Assembly: GCF_900106065.1 (NCBI RefSeq)
Contig: NZ_LT629796.1
Span: 2,206,001 to 2,270,000, forward strand
Length of the DNA stretch: 64,000 bases
Source of the DNA: Pseudomonas mandelii
Lineage (GTDB): Bacteria > Pseudomonadota > Gammaproteobacteria > Pseudomonadales > Pseudomonadaceae
Direction: 5' to 3'
The notes beneath the pieces were generated by a model, which ran no database searches, was not told where the DNA came from, and saw only the letters and a program-made list of their open reading frames with translations. Both the position numbers and the translations under genes were made by a program. This document shows positions 1 to 13,259 of the stretch, one piece after another (the first letter of the stretch is position 1; each line of letters starts with the position of its first letter).

Positions 1-1012
1 CACGCCACTCGTTCTGCACCTTAGGAAAGCGTTCTAAAAAAGCCGCCTTAGGACGAATGGAGCGCTCGATGACGCGCAGAACCGTCTCAGTGTTAGGGGC
101 AGCTAAGTGAAGAAGATAGCCCATGATCATGCGGGAAAATTTATCCAGCACGACGGTGATATAGGGACGCCCAATCACCAACCCAGTTTCTTCGTCTACC
201 AGCTGCACATCTAACTGGGTGTGGTCGATCTCCCAGCGATCTAAGATGCCGTCAACCACGAGCAATTCACCCGCAACCCGGTGTTTTTTCTTGGCAGCAT
301 GTTTACCTATTCGACGTACATCAACCTCGTATGGGTCGAGCTTGGCAATGTACCTACGAACAGTCATACCACACGGTTTGGTTAGCTGATCCGTAGGAAG
401 GCGCAACGCATTTTTCTCATCGACTCGCTTTAGATATTCCCCCACTACTACCGATATTGTGTGCCGCTGCAATTGAAGATATATTTCATCTATCACATTT
501 TTTAATATTTCTTCCAACTCACCAGATATTACGTTGGACCTCCCCTTATCAGTATGTTTTGGAACAAGTTTTACAACACTTCCACCTACAAATCTTGAAT
601 ACCATCTTCTAATGGTAGAAACAGAAGGAACAGATGCATCTTTGAGATTCGCTGCGACCTCTGCTAATTTTTCTTTCAACGATTCTTTATTAGGTAGAAT
701 GGTATTACCCTCCATTACGCCCTCTAGATATCTACGACGGCGTAAGGCTTCTTCACGTTGTTTCAAAGGGAAACAGGTCAGATCCGGGGCAACGTTCCTT
801 ACATGAGGAACCTCCCCTAGATAAGGTTGCTCTTCGCTAATTTCAATTTCCCGTCGTTCATATCCGAGCTGAAACTCATATTCGGTCAACGTAGTTGGTT
901 CGCCCAATTCATCGAAGAAAAGCAAACGTCTGTCGACTAGCCGCCTTTGAAGCGACATTGTCGTACCATTGATAACAACAACTAACTTCGCCTTAAGCAA
1001 AAAGGTTTGCAT
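1..1012 (-). CDS. tnsB: TnsB-type DDE transposase, N-terminal part (runs off window)
   Basis: Translating the minus strand from the ATG at 1012 gives about 337 residues with no stop before the window edge. TnsB is the Mu/retroviral-integrase-type recombinase that binds the transposon ends and does strand transfer. Visible here are the N-terminal end-binding helical region and the start of the catalytic core. The first catalytic aspartate sits in WEIDHTQLDVQLVD (roughly residues 263-276), followed by a typical beta-strand (ITVVLDKFSRMIMGY). The second Asp and the Glu would lie outside the window. A strong GGAGG lies 8 nt before the ATG, which supports this start over the internal ATG at 958. 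The gene overlaps the end of tnsA by 20 bp, indicating translational coupling. Confidence 0.8.
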   Translation of the reverse strand, partial: MQTFLLKAKLVVVINGTTMSLQRRLVDRRLLFFDELGEPTTLTEYEFQLGYERREIEISEEQPYLGEVPHVRNVAPDLTCFPLKQREEALRRRRYLEGVMEGNTILPNKESLKEKLAEVAANLKDASVPSVSTIRRWYSRFVGGSVVKLVPKHTDKGRSNVISGELEEILKNVIDEIYLQLQRHTISVVVGEYLKRVDEKNALRLPTDQLTKPCGMTVRRYIAKLDPYEVDVRRIGKHAAKKKHRVAGELLVVDGILDRWEIDHTQLDVQLVDEETGLVIGRPYITVVLDKFSRMIMGYLLHLAAPNTETVLRVIERSIRPKAAFLERFPKVQNEWR

Positions 1013-1631
1013 GGCGATGTCCTCCAGATAGAAAAACCGGGGTTTTGTGAGTCAGCGGCTTTTCCAAGTCGACACCGATGATGCACAGCCCTAGTAAACG
1101 CCAAGCTTCCATTTCTCCAAAAACTGACACAACTTCTTCTAATTTTTGCGGTTTGTATTTATCTAATTTTAGGATGAGTTCGGCTAGATCGGATTGCGAA
1201 AGTAACGGACCGCGGCGGTGATACAAAATACTTCTTAAATTTTTCGCCAGCGGTTCCCTCCATATTTGGCCATCAGTAACTACTGAAAAACTTCTATTAG
1301 TTTCAGAGAAGTGGACCATGGCTGCTTCCAACTTTTGCTTGACGCTTTTGATCAGGAGCTTTTTCTCTGGCTTAACTTCGAACCACCACTCGCCACCGTT
1401 CGCAAGAAAAACGCGGAGATCAGGAACGTAATCTACGAACGAATCACCCAATCGAAACCTTTCCCGAGATGGCTGCACTTCATAGCGAAGAACGTCTGGG
1501 GATAGCTCGAGTAACCGAAAAAAACCTCCTTCCAGCTGGGACTCCCAGGCCACGGAATGACCATTTTTCAGAGAAGGGAAGTACCCCCTGAAATGACATG
1601 AGCTGCGAGTAACTACCTTACGTACTGCCAT
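993..1631 (-). CDS. tnsA: TnsA-type transposon endonuclease (short form)
   Basis: This 212-residue protein matches the TnsA endonuclease N-terminal fold, which nicks the 5' ends of a Tn7-like element and works with TnsB as a heteromeric transposase. The restriction-enzyme-like acidic signature is visible: a Glu in the WESQLEGG/YEVQP region (about residues 29-52), an Asp in VDYVPDLRV (about 66-74) and WFEVKPEKK (about 82-90), which supplies the E-x-K pair. At 212 residues it is shorter than Tn7 TnsA (about 270), so the C-terminal TnsC-contacting part is reduced. GGAGG lies 6 nt before the ATG. It is followed by an overlapping tnsB. It has no evident sequence similarity to the TnsA at 29838. 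Confidence 0.8.
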   Translation of the reverse strand: MAVRKVVTRSSCHFRGYFPSLKNGHSVAWESQLEGGFFRLLELSPDVLRYEVQPSRERFRLGDSFVDYVPDLRVFLANGGEWWFEVKPEKKLLIKSVKQKLEAAMVHFSETNRSFSVVTDGQIWREPLAKNLRSILYHRRGPLLSQSDLAELILKLDKYKPQKLEEVVSVFGEMEAWRLLGLCIIGVDLEKPLTHKTPVFLSGGHRHANLFA

Positions 1632-2324
1632 CGCACACCTCCATAGACGTGCACCGTCGCTGCACCGCGAAAGACGGGTACAGACCGGTAATCAAGGACC
1701 ACGACCGACAGGCAACACTTTCCCGTCGAGCAGCCTCGATAAAGTCGAAATGATGGGAGGGGATTGACAGGAGCTGAAAAAAAGCTGAAATTGCGGTTTC
1801 CTAGACAGCAATTCTGCTTCAAATCAGCGCGGTCAAAGCCCCCTGGGTTTTGGTCGCGTTTTTACATTTCACACCTCCTGCTGTTCATTTTTCCCATCTG
1901 GTTTTATAGCTAGCATCATTCAGGTGGTATTCCGTTATACGGTTATCCTCTAAACGCGCTATCTCTAGAAATTCGTGAATTAAGATTCGGCTTCAATTAT
2001 TTTCAGTAAGGTTTTGATTTCACTATCAGAACAGTTATTTACCTGAAAGTTTAGGTATTAAATAGTATTCCAGCATATTAGGAAAATCCATGACCCAAAC
2101 CTAAAATCCGCATGTTTTTTTGACTTGGCCATCACATGGATGATCTACCAATAAAACTAACAAGGTATAATGTACTTATACTTAAGCAACGCTAAAACCA
2201 TCAAACCCATTAAACCTCTAGTGGTATTTTTCATATCGCTTATAAATGAAAGTGGTAAGTATTTTTTCTGTTTCAAGTCACTCGTACCCGCGCTCTGGTA
2301 TCTTATTCGGCCTTTTTCAAGTGC
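1632..2324. other. Gene-free transposon-end region between tnsA and the gyrB terminator
   Basis: About 690 bp without a credible gene. A 69-codon minus-strand reading frame at 1613-1822 overlaps tnsA and resembles no family I know. The stretch becomes AT-rich from about 1860. It should contain the tnsA promoter, the TnsB-binding sites and the outer end of the element. Weakly similar runs such as AAACCT near 2098 and 2213, and its reverse complement near 2050, might be degenerate TnsB sites, but the spacing is irregular. Confidence 0.4.
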
Positions 2325-2355
2325 AAAAAAAGGCCCGCTGTAAGCGGGCCTTTTT
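2325..2355 (-). terminator. Bidirectional intrinsic terminator after gyrB
   Basis: A GC-rich hairpin (AGGCCCGCT, short loop, AGCGGGCCT) is flanked by an A-run on the left and a T-run on the right, so it can end transcription in both directions. It lies 85 bp after the gyrB stop codon and marks the limit of the native chromosomal sequence on this side. Confidence 0.9.
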
Positions 2356-2440
2356 AATATGGTCCTTAACTCTGGAGGTTATAGAACCATCTATTTGTGA
2401 AAGTACGCAACTATTCAGTGAACCTACATCAGCTGCTGGA

Positions 2441-5973
<3,533 letters not shown>

Positions 5974-5993
5974 CTAGCTTCTGCTGAGCATGA

Positions 5994-7097
5994 TTACAGA
6001 CGCATCGGCATGACAACGTAGGCCGAGTCATCGTTGTCGGACTCTTGCACCAGCGCACTGCTGTTCGAGTCGGACAGGATCAGGCGAACCTGCTCGGTGG
6101 TCATCACGCCCAGCACGTCGAGCAGATAGCTCACGTTAAAGCCGATTTCCAGATTGCCGCCGTTGTACTCGACGCCGACCTCTTCTTCAGCTTCTTCCTG
6201 CTCCGGGTTGTTCGCCTGAATTTTCAGCTGGCCGTTGGCCAATTGCAGTCGGATACCGCGGTACTTCTCGTTGGACAGGATCGCAGTGCGGCTGAATGCT
6301 TCACGCAGCGCTTGGCGATCACCGAGTACCAGCTTGTCGCCGCCTTTTGGCAGAACGCGCTCGTAATCAGGGAATTTACCGTCGACCAGTTTCGAAGTGA
6401 AGGTGAACTCGCCGGTGGTCGCGCGGATGTGGTGTTGACCCAGCACGATGCTGACGATGCCGTCCGGCTCGGTCAGCAAGCGCGCGAGTTCAAGAATACC
6501 TTTGCGCGGCACGATGACCTGATGGCGATCCGGCTGACCGATATCGGCCTTCATCGAGCACATCGCCAGACGGTGACCGTCGGTGGCCACGGCGCGGATG
6601 ATGCCTTCGGACACTTCCAGCAGCATGCCGTTCAGGTAATAACGCACGTCCTGCTGGGCCATGGCGAAGCTGGTACGTTCGATCAAACGACGCAGCTTGC
6701 TCTGCTCCAGGCTGCAAGTCAGCGAGCCAGGGCCTTCTTCGACCGTAGGGAAATCGTTGGCCGGCAGGGTCGACAGGGTGAAGCGGCTACGACCGGCCTT
6801 CACGACGAGCTTCTGCTCATCGACCTTAATGTCGATCAGCGCATCGTTCGGCAAGCTCTTGCAGATGTCCATCAGCTTGCGCGCAGGCACAGTGATGGAA
6901 CCCGGGTCCGCAGGCTCTTCGAGTTGCACACGACCGACCAGCTCGACTTCCAGGTCGGTACCGGTCAGCGACAGTTGCTGGCCTTCGACAACCAGCAGCA
7001 CGTTGGAGAGCACCGGCAAGGTCTGTCGGCGCTCGACGACGCCTGCGACCAGTTGCAGGGGTTTCAACAGGGCTTCGCGTTGAATGGTGAAATGCAT
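5994..7097 (-). CDS. dnaN: DNA polymerase III sliding clamp (beta)
   Basis: Ring-shaped processivity clamp that tethers polymerases to DNA. The 367 residues match the family. The N-terminal MHFTIQREALLKPLQLVAGV and the C-terminal VVMPMRL, which ends in the conserved M-P-M-R-L/I signature near the partner-binding pocket, are typical. It lies between dnaA (39 bp upstream) and recF (20 bp downstream) and is cotranscribed with them. Confidence 0.98.
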   Translation of the reverse strand: MHFTIQREALLKPLQLVAGVVERRQTLPVLSNVLLVVEGQQLSLTGTDLEVELVGRVQLEEPADPGSITVPARKLMDICKSLPNDALIDIKVDEQKLVVKAGRSRFTLSTLPANDFPTVEEGPGSLTCSLEQSKLRRLIERTSFAMAQQDVRYYLNGMLLEVSEGIIRAVATDGHRLAMCSMKADIGQPDRHQVIVPRKGILELARLLTEPDGIVSIVLGQHHIRATTGEFTFTSKLVDGKFPDYERVLPKGGDKLVLGDRQALREAFSRTAILSNEKYRGIRLQLANGQLKIQANNPEQEEAEEEVGVEYNGGNLEIGFNVSYLLDVLGVMTTEQVRLILSDSNSSALVQESDNDDSAYVVMPMRL

Positions 7098-7136
7098 GGT
7101 CTAGTCCCTTGCCTTAATAAGCTGCGCTGGTGTTCA

Positions 7137-8657
7137 TCAAGTAGTCAGTGTACGCAGCAGGTTCTTGTAGTCCTCGCGGATGTCCGCGTCGGATTCCTTA
7201 AGTTCGTTGATCTTGCGGCAGGCGTGCAAAACGGTCGTATGGTCGCGGCCACCAAACACATCGCCGATTTCGGGCAGGCTGTGGTTAGTCAACTCTTTGG
7301 ACAACGCCATTGCAACCTGACGCGGACGTGCGACCGAGCGAGAACGACGCTTGGACAGCAGATCGGAAATCTTGATCTTGTAGTACTCGGCGACCGTGCG
7401 CTGAATGTTATCCACAGAGACCAGTTTGTCTTGCAGCGCCAACAGGTCTTTCAGGGATTCGCGAATCAACTCGATGGTGATGTCGCGGCCCATGAAGTGC
7501 GAGTGTGCGATCACGCGTTTAAGCGCGCCTTCCAGCTCACGGACGTTGGAGCGGATACGCTGGGCAATAAAGAACGCCGCATCGTGTGGCAGATCGACTT
7601 TGGCCTGGTCAGCCTTTTTCATCAGGATCGCGACGCGGGTTTCCAGCTCCGGCGGCTCGACGGCGACCGTCAGGCCCCAGCCGAAGCGGGATTTAAGGCG
7701 CTCTTCAAGGCCTTCGATTTCTTTCGGGTAGCGGTCACTGGTAAGAATGACCTGCTGGCCACCTTCAAGCAGGGCGTTGAAGGTGTGGAAAAACTCTTCC
7801 TGGGACCGCTCTTTGCGAGCGAAGAACTGAATGTCATCGATCAGCAGTGCATCCACCGAACGGTAGAAGCGTTTGAACTCGTTGATCGCGTTCAGCTGCA
7901 GGGCCTTGACCATGTCGGCGACGAATCGCTCCGAGTGCAGGTACACGACCTTGGCATTCGGGTTCTTCTTTAATAGATGGTTACCCACAGCATGCATCAA
8001 GTGAGTCTTACCCAAGCCGACGCCGCCATAAAGGAAGAGCGGGTTGTAACCGTGCTTGGGGTTATCCGCGACCTGCCAGGCGGCAGCCCGGGCCAGCTGG
8101 TTGGACTTACCCTCGACAAAGTTTTCGAAGGTGAACGTGCGGTTCAGGTAACTGGTGTGCTTGAGCGCGCCTTCGACTTGCACCGTGCGCTGCTCTGACC
8201 GAATAGGAGCCTGTTGCGAGCTGGCGCCGGCCATCGGGTCGAAGCTGTCGCGTGACGGCTCTTCACTGACCTCCGCCACTTTTTGCGTCGCACGCTTGGT
8301 CGGTGCGGCCGCCGGGGCTGGCGCTGGAGCGCTGACAGGCGCTTGAGCGGCCTGAGCCTGGGAAGCAGCGGCGGCCAACGGTGCATTTGGTGCCGCACGC
8401 GGTGCCGAACTGCGTTTGCTGCCTATTAATAAGGAGAGCGCGGGCGCGATGCCATTGCCATGCTCATCCAGTAGTTCAAGGACGCGGCCCAGGTACTTTT
8501 CGTTGACCCAGTCGAGAACAAAACGATTCGGTGCGTAGACACGCAACTCGTCGCCTTCGGCTTCGACCTGTAGTGGACGGATCCAAGTGTTGAATTGTTG
8601 GGCAGGCAGCTCATCGCGCAAAAGCTCCACGCACTGCTGCCAAAGTTCCACTGACAC
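7137..8657 (-). CDS. dnaA: Chromosomal replication initiator DnaA
   Basis: AAA+ initiator that binds DnaA boxes and melts oriC. Length is 506 residues. Domain I ([20 protein letters not shown]) is followed by an Ala/Pro-rich linker (about residues 85-170). The AAA+ core has Walker [10 protein letters not shown] and Walker [10 protein letters not shown]. Domain IV has the DNA-binding signature [15 protein letters not shown] near the C-terminus. Translation starts at a GTG (8655-8657) with AGGGG 7 nt upstream. The gene points away from oriC. DnaA boxes in the 8.7-9.0 kb region lie immediately upstream, consistent with autoregulation. Confidence 0.98.
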   Translation of the reverse strand: MSVELWQQCVELLRDELPAQQFNTWIRPLQVEAEGDELRVYAPNRFVLDWVNEKYLGRVLELLDEHGNGIAPALSLLIGSKRSSAPRAAPNAPLAAAASQAQAAQAPVSAPAPAPAAAPTKRATQKVAEVSEEPSRDSFDPMAGASSQQAPIRSEQRTVQVEGALKHTSYLNRTFTFENFVEGKSNQLARAAAWQVADNPKHGYNPLFLYGGVGLGKTHLMHAVGNHLLKKNPNAKVVYLHSERFVADMVKALQLNAINEFKRFYRSVDALLIDDIQFFARKERSQEEFFHTFNALLEGGQQVILTSDRYPKEIEGLEERLKSRFGWGLTVAVEPPELETRVAILMKKADQAKVDLPHDAAFFIAQRIRSNVRELEGALKRVIAHSHFMGRDITIELIRESLKDLLALQDKLVSVDNIQRTVAEYYKIKISDLLSKRRSRSVARPRQVAMALSKELTNHSLPEIGDVFGGRDHTTVLHACRKINELKESDADIREDYKNLLRTLTT

Positions 8658-9120
8658 GGATATCCCCTAAGTTGAAAGCCGGTGAGGCAAAAACAAGCGG
8701 CCATTGTAGCGGCCAGACGCCCACTTATCCACATGCAGGTTGCGCACAGGCCATGAATTATCAACGCGTTAACCGCCAAAAAGGCGACCAATGGTATGTG
8801 CATAAGCTCTGTGGATAACCGCCCATGAGGGCACTGGACAAGTGGGGGTGAAACTCGGTGGATAACCCGCCTGTGGATAACTGGCCATTCCACCCACAGC
8901 TTATCCGACAGTGCAGCACAGGCTGCCCCCTGTTTTCCACCGTAGTTGTCATTCTCTGTACAGCACGGGATAGAAGGGCTAAAGGTAGTTATCCACAGAA
9001 GATCGCCTCCCTAGCTTTTATAAGCTTTACAAAAAAGCTTTAAATAACGTCCTTCTTTATTTCTATATCTAGCGAAGGCGTGCGGACGAGAAAAGGCCTG
9101 GAGATCTATTTATAAGGAAA
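8658..9120. other. oriC: Origin of replication oriC (dnaA-rpmH intergenic)
   Basis: Perfect DnaA boxes (TTATCCACA or its complement) are at 8725-8733, 8810-8818, 8872-8880 and 8989-8997. Near-matches are at 8857-8865 and 8901-8909. The boxes are followed by an AT-rich stretch (about 9010-9080) suited to duplex unwinding. The position between dnaA and rpmH is the established Pseudomonas oriC. No gene is seen here. Confidence 0.92.
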
Positions 9121-9133
9121 CGCTGGTTGGAAA

Positions 9134-9162
9134 TTGACCTAGAGGCTTGCTTTCTCTAGAAT
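9134..9162 (+). promoter_or_regulatory. Sigma70-type promoter for rpmH-rnpA
   Basis: TTGACC at 9134-9139 and TAGAAT at 9157-9162 are separated by 17 bp, close to consensus. They lie about 60 bp upstream of the rpmH start codon. Confidence 0.75.
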
Positions 9163-9223
9163 CCCCGGTCTCTTAAAACGGGGGCCATTCCGGCCCGTTG
9201 TGGACGAACCAGGTAACACGACA

Positions 9224-9358
9224 ATGAAACGTACTTTCCAACCAAGCACTATCAAACGCGCTCGTACCCACGGTTTCCGTGCTCGCATGGCTACCAAGAA
9301 CGGTCGTGCCGTCCTGTCGCGTCGTCGCGCCAAAGGTCGTGCGCGTCTGGCAGTTTGA
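9224..9358 (+). CDS. rpmH: 50S ribosomal protein L34
   Basis: A 44-residue, highly basic protein starting [18 protein letters not shown] and ending [12 protein letters not shown], which is the L34 sequence. It binds 23S rRNA in the large subunit. It is the first gene to the right of oriC, with a consensus promoter at 9134-9162, and is cotranscribed with rnpA 16 bp downstream. Confidence 0.98.
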   Translation: MKRTFQPSTIKRARTHGFRARMATKNGRAVLSRRRAKGRARLAV

Positions 9359-9374
9359 TAATCCGGCACTGGAG

Positions 9375-9776
9375 GTGAGTCAGGACTTCAGTCGGGAAAA
9401 GCGTCTGCTTACTCCCCGGCATTTCAAGGCAGTCTTTGACTCCCCTACCGGCAAGGTTCCGGGGAAAAATCTCCTGCTCCTTGCGCGCAACAACGATCTT
9501 GATCACCCCCGTCTCGGGTTGGTTATCGGGAAAAAGAGCGTAAAGCTCTCCGTCGAGCGCAATCGCCTCAAACGTCTGATGCGCGAATCGTTTCGCCTGA
9601 ACCAGGATTCACTGGTCGGTTGGGACATCGTTATCGTCGCGCGCAAAGGTTTGGGTGACGTAGAAAACCCCGAATTGATTCAGCATTTCGGCAAGCTCTG
9701 GAAGCGTCTGGCACGTAGCAAGCCGGTACCAGCAGTCAAAACCGAAACTGTAGGGGTAGACAGTCCCGATGCGTAA
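9375..9776 (+). CDS. rnpA: Ribonuclease P protein component
   Basis: Protein cofactor of RNase P, which matures the 5' ends of tRNAs with the M1 RNA. The 133-residue protein begins [18 protein letters not shown] from a GTG at 9375. The diagnostic basic RNR motif is in [16 protein letters not shown] (about residues 57-72). The frame is open further upstream but would overlap rpmH, and family length supports the GTG. Its last 8 bp overlap yidD. Confidence 0.96.
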   Translation: MSQDFSREKRLLTPRHFKAVFDSPTGKVPGKNLLLLARNNDLDHPRLGLVIGKKSVKLSVERNRLKRLMRESFRLNQDSLVGWDIVIVARKGLGDVENPELIQHFGKLWKRLARSKPVPAVKTETVGVDSPDA

Positions 9777-10014
9777 ACTGGCACTCGTTCCGATCCAGTT
9801 TTATCGCTATGCCATTAGTCCTCTGATGGCCAGTCACTGTCGTTTCTACCCCAGTTGTTCCTGCTACGCGTATGAAGCCATAGAAAATCATGGCCTTCTG
9901 CGCGGTGGCTGGCTGACCTTTCGTCGTTTAGGTCGCTGTCATCCGTGGAATCCCGGTGGTTATGACCCGGTTCCGCCTATCCCTACCTCCCGTTCTTCTT
10001 CGATGGCCGAGTAA
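9769..10014 (+). CDS. yidD: Membrane protein insertion efficiency factor YidD
   Basis: Small 81-residue protein of the YidD/DUF37 family, thought to help YidC insert inner-membrane proteins. The conserved block is [20 protein letters not shown] (about residues 23-42), followed by [15 protein letters not shown], both diagnostic. It overlaps rnpA by 8 bp and lies 2 bp before yidC, in the usual conserved order. Confidence 0.95.
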   Translation: MRKLALVPIQFYRYAISPLMASHCRFYPSCSCYAYEAIENHGLLRGGWLTFRRLGRCHPWNPGGYDPVPPIPTSRSSSMAE

Positions 10015-10016
10015 TC

Positions 10017-11702
10017 ATGGATATCAAACGCACGATCCTGATCGTCGCCCTGGCAATCGTGTCCTACGTTATGGTTCTTAAATGGAACCAGGACTATGGC
10101 CAGGCTGCCCTGCCGACTCAGAATGTTGCTTCCAGTACTACCGCACCGGGCCTACCGGACACGGCGACTGGCAATAATGCTTCTGTCAGTGACGACATTC
10201 CACGCGCACCAAGTGATACCAGTGCAACTGCACCTACTGAAACACCAGTGGCTGTAAGCAAAGACCTCATCCAGATCAAAACGGATGTGCTCAACCTGGC
10301 TATCGATCCACAAGGTGGTGATGTTGCCCAACTGACGTTGCCGCTGTATCCACGTCGCCAGGACCATCCGGAAATTCCATTCCAGTTGTTCGATAACGGC
10401 AACGAGCGGACTTATCTGGCCCAGAGCGGTCTGATCGGCACCGACGGTCCGGACGCAAGTCCAGCCGGTCGCCCGGTTTACTCCTCCGAGAAGAAGATCT
10501 ACCAACTGGCTGACGGTCAGGACCAAATGGTCGTGGACCTGAAGTTCAGCAAGGACGGCGTCAACTACATCAAGCGTTTCACCGTAAAACGTGGCTTGTA
10601 TGACGTAACCGTTTCCTACCTGATCGACAACGAAAGCGCCAAGCCTTGGTCGGGTGCGATGTTCGCCCAGCTGAAGCGTGACGCCAGCTCCGATCCTTCT
10701 TCCAGCACTGCCACCGGCACCGCGACTTACCTGGGCGCTGCCCTGTGGACAAGTAACGAGCCGTACAAGAAAGTGTCGATGAAGGACATGGACAAGGCTC
10801 AGCTGAAAGAAACCGTTAACGGCGGTTGGGTTGCCTGGTTGCAACACTACTTCGTGACCGCGTGGATTCCGGCGAAGAGCGAAAACAACCTCGTCCAGAC
10901 CCGTAAAGACAGCAAAGGCAACTACATCATCGGCTACACCGCTCCGGCAGTGACCGTTGCACCAGGTGCAAAAGCCGAAGTCAGCGCTGTTCTGTACGCT
11001 GGTCCAAAAAGCCAGGCTGTGCTGAAAGAGTTGTCCCCAGGTCTGGAATTGACCGTCGATTACGGCATTCTGTGGTTCATTGCCCAGCCAATCTTCTGGC
11101 TGCTGCAACACATCCACGCGCTGATCGGTAACTGGGGCTGGTCGATCATCTTCCTGACCATGCTGATCAAGGGGATTTTCTTCCCGCTGTCGGCTGCCAG
11201 CTACAAATCCATGGCGCGCATGCGTGCAGTGGCACCGAAACTGGCTGCGCTGAAAGAGCAACATGGCGATGATCGGCAGAAAATGTCGCAAGCCATGATG
11301 GAGCTGTACAAGAAAGAGAAGATCAATCCGCTGGGTGGTTGCTTGCCAATCCTCGTGCAGATGCCGGTTTTCCTGTCGCTGTACTGGGTTCTGCTGGAAA
11401 GCGTTGAAATGCGCCAAGCGCCGTTCATGCTGTGGATTACTGACCTGTCGATCAAGGATCCGTTCTTCATTCTGCCGATCATCATGGGTGCAACCATGTT
11501 TATCCAGCAGCAGTTGAACCCGACTCCTCCGGATCCGATGCAGGCGAAGGTCATGAAGCTGATGCCAATCATCTTCACCTTCTTCTTCCTGTGGTTCCCG
11601 GCTGGTCTGGTGCTGTACTGGGTTGTGAACAACTGCCTGTCCATCGCCCAACAGTGGTACATCACTCGTAAAGTCGAAGCAGCTACCAAAGCAGCTGCCT
11701 GA
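10017..11702 (+). CDS. yidC: Membrane protein insertase YidC
   Basis: Inner-membrane insertase (Oxa1/Alb3 family) acting alone or with SecYEG. Length is 561 residues, usual for Gram-negative YidC. An N-terminal membrane anchor (about residues 7-23) is followed by the large periplasmic beta-domain (about 60-340) and the conserved five-helix core. The core includes WSIIFLTMLIKGIFFPLSAA with the conserved positively charged residue in the groove, and NPLGGCLPILVQMPVFLSLY. It ends before an intrinsic terminator at 11725, and a DnaA box lies just after the stop. Confidence 0.97.
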   Translation: MDIKRTILIVALAIVSYVMVLKWNQDYGQAALPTQNVASSTTAPGLPDTATGNNASVSDDIPRAPSDTSATAPTETPVAVSKDLIQIKTDVLNLAIDPQGGDVAQLTLPLYPRRQDHPEIPFQLFDNGNERTYLAQSGLIGTDGPDASPAGRPVYSSEKKIYQLADGQDQMVVDLKFSKDGVNYIKRFTVKRGLYDVTVSYLIDNESAKPWSGAMFAQLKRDASSDPSSSTATGTATYLGAALWTSNEPYKKVSMKDMDKAQLKETVNGGWVAWLQHYFVTAWIPAKSENNLVQTRKDSKGNYIIGYTAPAVTVAPGAKAEVSAVLYAGPKSQAVLKELSPGLELTVDYGILWFIAQPIFWLLQHIHALIGNWGWSIIFLTMLIKGIFFPLSAASYKSMARMRAVAPKLAALKEQHGDDRQKMSQAMMELYKKEKINPLGGCLPILVQMPVFLSLYWVLLESVEMRQAPFMLWITDLSIKDPFFILPIIMGATMFIQQQLNPTPPDPMQAKVMKLMPIIFTFFFLWFPAGLVLYWVVNNCLSIAQQWYITRKVEAATKAAA

Positions 11703-11724
11703 TTTACACTGTGGATAACCACTC

Positions 11725-11749
11725 AAAACGCCCCCTAGTGGGGCGTTTT
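11725..11749 (+). terminator. Intrinsic terminator after yidC
   Basis: AAAACGCCCC and GGGGCGTTTT form a hairpin ending in a T-run, 23 bp after the yidC stop codon and about 30 bp before mnmE. Confidence 0.85.
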
Positions 11750-11781
11750 GCTATCTGTCATTTTTGTCTGGGTACTGGTTT

Positions 11782-13152
11782 ATGAGCGTTCCTCGGGAAA
11801 CCATCGCAGCTGTCGCCACCGCTCAAGGTCGCGGCGGTGTGGGCATCGTCCGTATTTCCGGGCCGTTGGCGAGCATTGCTGCCAGGGCGATCAGCGGTCG
11901 GGAATTGAAACCTCGATTTGCCCACTACGGTCCGTTTCTCAACGAAAACGAAGAGGTGCTGGACGAAGGCATCGCGCTGTATTTCCCCGGACCGAACTCC
12001 TTCACCGGCGAAGATGTGCTTGAACTGCAGGGGCATGGCGGGCCGATTGTTCTCGATATGCTGCTCAAACGTTGTCTGGAACTGGGCTGTCGTCTGGCTC
12101 GGCCAGGAGAATTCAGTGAACGCGCCTTCCTCAACGACAAGCTCGACCTGGCCCAGGCGGAAGCCATCGCCGACTTGATCGAGGCCAGTTCTGCACAGGC
12201 TGCGCGAAATGCACTGCGTTCGTTGCAAGGCGCATTCTCCCTGCGTGTGCATAACCTCACCGAGCAGTTGATCGGCCTGCGCATCTACGTCGAGGCTGCG
12301 ATCGATTTCCCGGAAGAAGAAATCGACTTCCTGGCCGACGGCCACGTACTGGCCATGCTCGACAAAGTGCGCGATGAATTATCCACAGTACTTCGTGAAG
12401 CTGGGCAAGGTGCTTTGCTTCGCGACGGGATGACCGTGGTCATTGCCGGCCGGCCAAATGCCGGCAAGTCCAGCCTGCTGAATGCCTTGGCCGGTCGAGA
12501 AGCCGCGATCGTGACCGAGATTGCCGGCACCACCCGGGATATTCTTCGCGAACATATCCACATCGATGGCATGCCGTTGCACGTGGTCGACACCGCCGGT
12601 CTGCGGGATACCGATGACCAGGTGGAAAAAATCGGCGTCGAGCGGGCGTTGAAAGCCATCGGCGAAGCAGATCGGGTGTTGCTGGTGGTCGATGCGACCG
12701 CTCCTGAGGCACTTGATCCGTTTGCGTTATGGCCGGAGTTCCTTGAAATCCGCCCGGATCCGGCAAAAGTTACGCTGATCCGTAATAAGGCTGACCTGAC
12801 GGGAGAAGCGATTGCCCTGGAAGTCAGTGACGATGGCCACGTCACCATCAGCCTTAGTGCCAAATCTGGCGGTATGGGGCTGGAATTGCTACGCGAACAT
12901 CTCAAGGCCTGCATGGGTTACGAGCAGACTTCGGAAAGCAGCTTCAGTGCACGCAGGCGTCACCTTGATGCGTTGCGACACGCCAGCGCATCCCTTGAGC
13001 ATGGCCGTGCGCAGTTGACTCTGGCGGGTGCTGGTGAGCTGCTGGCGGAAGATTTGCGCCAGGCTCAGCACTCTTTGGGTGAGATCACCGGCGCATTCAG
13101 CTCGGATGATCTGCTGGGACGTATTTTTTCCAGCTTCTGCATCGGTAAATAG
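11782..13152 (+). CDS. mnmE: tRNA modification GTPase MnmE
   Basis: GTPase that, with MnmG, installs the cmnm5 group on wobble U34 of tRNAs. The start ATG at 11782 gives [19 protein letters not shown] and 456 residues, the family length; the frame opens 18 nt earlier. The N-terminal tetrahydrofolate-binding domain is followed by a helical domain with the inserted G domain: [14 protein letters not shown] (P-loop), DTAGLRDT (G3), NKADL (G4). The C-terminal FCIGK carries the invariant cysteine. A perfect DnaA box lies inside the gene at 12379-12387. Confidence 0.97.
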   Translation: MSVPRETIAAVATAQGRGGVGIVRISGPLASIAARAISGRELKPRFAHYGPFLNENEEVLDEGIALYFPGPNSFTGEDVLELQGHGGPIVLDMLLKRCLELGCRLARPGEFSERAFLNDKLDLAQAEAIADLIEASSAQAARNALRSLQGAFSLRVHNLTEQLIGLRIYVEAAIDFPEEEIDFLADGHVLAMLDKVRDELSTVLREAGQGALLRDGMTVVIAGRPNAGKSSLLNALAGREAAIVTEIAGTTRDILREHIHIDGMPLHVVDTAGLRDTDDQVEKIGVERALKAIGEADRVLLVVDATAPEALDPFALWPEFLEIRPDPAKVTLIRNKADLTGEAIALEVSDDGHVTISLSAKSGGMGLELLREHLKACMGYEQTSESSFSARRRHLDALRHASASLEHGRAQLTLAGAGELLAEDLRQAQHSLGEITGAFSSDDLLGRIFSSFCIGK

Positions 13153-13167
13153 TCCTTCCGATATACA

Positions 13168-13193
13168 CAGACAGGCCGTTCGCGCCTGTCTGT
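13168..13193 (+). terminator. Probable terminator after mnmE
   Basis: An inverted repeat, ACAGACAGGC and GCCTGTCTGT, around a short loop follows the mnmE stop by about 15 bp. The T-run is weak, so this is a probable call. Confidence 0.6.
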
Positions 13194-13259
13194 TCCCTCC
13201 CTTGCCTTAAATTTCCTCCAGTGCCGAGCAGATTCTTTCTGCTTGAGCGGATTTTCCGT

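Larger units (their letters stand above)
1..2324 (-). mobile_element. Tn7-like transposon 1, tnsA-proximal end (partial)
   Basis: A TnsA-type endonuclease gene followed by a TnsB-type transposase gene, both on the minus strand, defines a heteromeric (cut-and-paste) Tn7-type element. It abuts the gyrB terminator, so the insertion lies just beyond the gyrB transcript. In related Pseudomonas, gyrB is normally followed by housekeeping genes (recalled, not checked here). The exact end is not resolved: I found neither a clear terminal TGT/ACA nor a convincing array of TnsB-site repeats between 1632 and 2324. The rest of the element lies to the left of the window. Its proteins are clearly different from those of the element at glmS, so this is a separate acquisition. 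Confidence 0.75.

Noticed and set aside
1613-1822. 69-codon minus-strand frame upstream of tnsA
   Set aside because: Overlaps the tnsA start and resembles no known protein; tnsA has its own strong ribosome binding site.
6045-7973. 642-codon plus-strand frame opposite dnaN-dnaA
   Set aside because: Antisense shadow of dnaN and dnaA; Gln/His/Val-rich translation typical of reverse-frame noise.
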